DNA of 6,708 nt from Gammaproteobacteria bacterium (lineage in GTDB: Bacteria > Pseudomonadota > Gammaproteobacteria > Francisellales > CACEW01), in the NCBI GenBank assembly GCA_028282045.1, contig JANQIS010000114.1, positions 1 to 6,708 on the forward strand, in the 5' to 3' direction. Numbering within the stretch: position 1 is the first letter of the stretch; each line of letters begins with the position of its first letter. Under the pieces are notes generated by a model. It did not search any database. It was not told where the DNA came from and worked only from the letters and a program-made list of their open reading frames with translations. Shown here one piece after another: positions 5,578 to 6,708 of this stretch. Both the position numbers and the translations under genes were made by a program.

Positions 5578-6708
5578 ATGAAACAAATACAACTTTTGAA
5601 TAATATCGCGCAGTCGGGAGTGGCTGTTTTTCCGCAGGAACAGTACACCGTTGCAACTGACGTCAGTGACCCTGATGCTGTGCTAGTGCGCTCTGCCAAG
5701 ATGCATGATATGGCCTTTGGCCCATCACTGCAGGTAGTAGGACGAGCCGGCACAGGAGTCAATAATATTCCTATTGAACGATTGACCCAGATGGGTGTTC
5801 CGGTGCTCAATGCACCAGGTGCTAATGCGAACGCAGTAAAAGAACTGGTTCTGAGCGCAATGTTGATCACTTCACGTAACGTGTGTAAGGCGTGGGCCCA
5901 TGTGAGTGAATTTCTTGTAACAGCAGGCGCTGACTTAAACAAACAAATAGAGGCGATGAAAAAACAGTTTGTCGGCATTGAGCTGACAGGCAAAACCTTA
6001 GGTGTGATTGGTCTGGGTAATATTGGTGTGCTGGTGGCTAATATGGCTAAATCGCTTGGGATGAATGTGATTGGATTTGATCTCCAGCTAACGGTAAAAC
6101 AAGCCTGGAAATTATCCTCGAGCATTGAAGAGGCAGCTAATATTGAACAGTTGGTTGCCAATGCTGACTTTATCAGCTTACATGTGCCACTTAACCAGCA
6201 CACTCAACATCTGGTTAACGCAGATTTATTACACCATATGCATAAGAACAGTGTGTTGCTCAATTTCTCTCGCGGAGAAATTGTCGACAATCAGGCCGTG
6301 TTGGCAGCATTGGACAACGGTCAGCTAGGATCGTATGTATGTGACTTTCCGGATCTTCTTTTTAAAGCAAATTCTCGTGTTATTATGCTGCCGCATTTGG
6401 GAGCATCTACTGCTGAATCAGAAACCCGTTGTGCGGTAATGGTTGCTAAGAATGTACGAGATTATCTAGAGCTGGGGCATATTAGCCATTCAGTCAATTT
6501 CCCCAGTATTCAAATGCCTAAATACCCGGATACTTATCGTTTAGCGATAGTCAATCAGAATATACCCAATATGGTGGCGCAAATCTCTTCTCTTTTAGCA
6601 AACGAGGGTATGAATGTGGCGGATTTGATTAACCGTTCCAAAAATGACATTGCCTATACCTTGGTGGACGTAGATCAACCTATCAATGGGGCCGTGCAAC
6701 AGGCAATT
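5578..6708 (+). CDS. serA: D-3-phosphoglycerate dehydrogenase, short ACT-containing type, partial (3' end beyond right edge)
   Basis: SerA oxidises 3-phosphoglycerate with NAD+ to 3-phosphohydroxypyruvate, the committed step of serine synthesis. Translated by hand, 377 codons are visible with no stop. Marks: RAGTGVNNIP (56-65) and APGANANAVKE (79-89) of the substrate domain; the Rossmann motif GLGNIG (145-150) with Asp168 after the second strand (fits NAD+); LHVPLNQHT (201-209); NFSRGEIVD with Arg232; PHLGAS with His273; and a C-terminal ACT domain from about residue 320 (YRLAIVNQNIPNMVAQISSLL). Overall pattern matches the roughly 390-residue SerA form common in Firmicutes and Bacteroidetes, not the 410-residue E. 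coli form, so perhaps 10-15 residues are missing. The ACT domain usually gives serine feedback. The ATG is 10 nt after the serC stop with a weak AAGAG site. The segment after DFP (256-258) lacks the Glu often present near there. Confidence 0.95.
   Translation, partial: MKQIQLLNNIAQSGVAVFPQEQYTVATDVSDPDAVLVRSAKMHDMAFGPSLQVVGRAGTGVNNIPIERLTQMGVPVLNAPGANANAVKELVLSAMLITSRNVCKAWAHVSEFLVTAGADLNKQIEAMKKQFVGIELTGKTLGVIGLGNIGVLVANMAKSLGMNVIGFDLQLTVKQAWKLSSSIEEAANIEQLVANADFISLHVPLNQHTQHLVNADLLHHMHKNSVLLNFSRGEIVDNQAVLAALDNGQLGSYVCDFPDLLFKANSRVIMLPHLGASTAESETRCAVMVAKNVRDYLELGHISHSVNFPSIQMPKYPDTYRLAIVNQNIPNMVAQISSLLANEGMNVADLINRSKNDIAYTLVDVDQPINGAVQQAI

Noticed and set aside
5502..6203. Long open frame of 233 codons on the minus strand, antisense to serC end and serA
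   Set aside because: It lies opposite a gene with clear SerA motifs, its product is Ser/Thr/Ile-rich low-complexity sequence with no domain I recognise, and it has no convincing ribosome-binding site.

Overview
The window reads as chromosomal housekeeping DNA from a gammaproteobacterium. The main reason is the minus-strand order accD-folC-dedD-cvpA, which is the order known from Escherichia coli and its relatives. Base composition looks moderate (mid-40s % G+C by eye, not computed). MiaE is an oxygen-dependent enzyme, so the organism probably meets oxygen. I cannot name a genus. There is no sign of phage, insertion sequence, CRISPR, tRNA or rRNA.

Minus-strand half (positions 3464 down to 1): a tightly packed cluster reads leftward as accD (acetyl-CoA carboxylase carboxyltransferase beta subunit), folC (dihydrofolate/folylpolyglutamate synthase), dedD (a short SPOR-domain protein), cvpA (inner-membrane CvpA family) and miaE (tRNA ms2i6A37 hydroxylase, cut off by the left edge). 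Junctions are +11, -11, -1 and -8 nt, so the cluster is almost certainly one transcription unit with translational coupling. In E. coli the gene after cvpA is purF; here miaE takes that place.

Middle (3465 to 3691): a divergent promoter region. It holds a good extended -10 element (TGCTATAAT) for accD, a weak possible -10 for the rightward genes, and short GAGCATG/GCCTGAG repeats that could be an operator.

Plus-strand half (3692 to 6708): three genes that together make the whole phosphorylated serine pathway: a eukaryote-like phosphoserine phosphatase (serB role), phosphoserine aminotransferase (serC) and a short, ACT-containing 3-phosphoglycerate dehydrogenase (serA, cut off by the right edge a few residues before its expected end). 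Gene order is the reverse of reaction order. SerA makes 3-phosphohydroxypyruvate, SerC transaminates it to O-phosphoserine, and the phosphatase releases L-serine. serB and serC overlap, with a strong Shine-Dalgarno sequence inside the end of serB; serA starts 10 nt after serC.

I found no clearly new system. The points most worth a second look are miaE in the purF position, the self-contained serine operon of non-E. coli-type enzymes beside accD, the C-terminal extension of the phosphatase, and the missing catalytic-type Glu in SerA.
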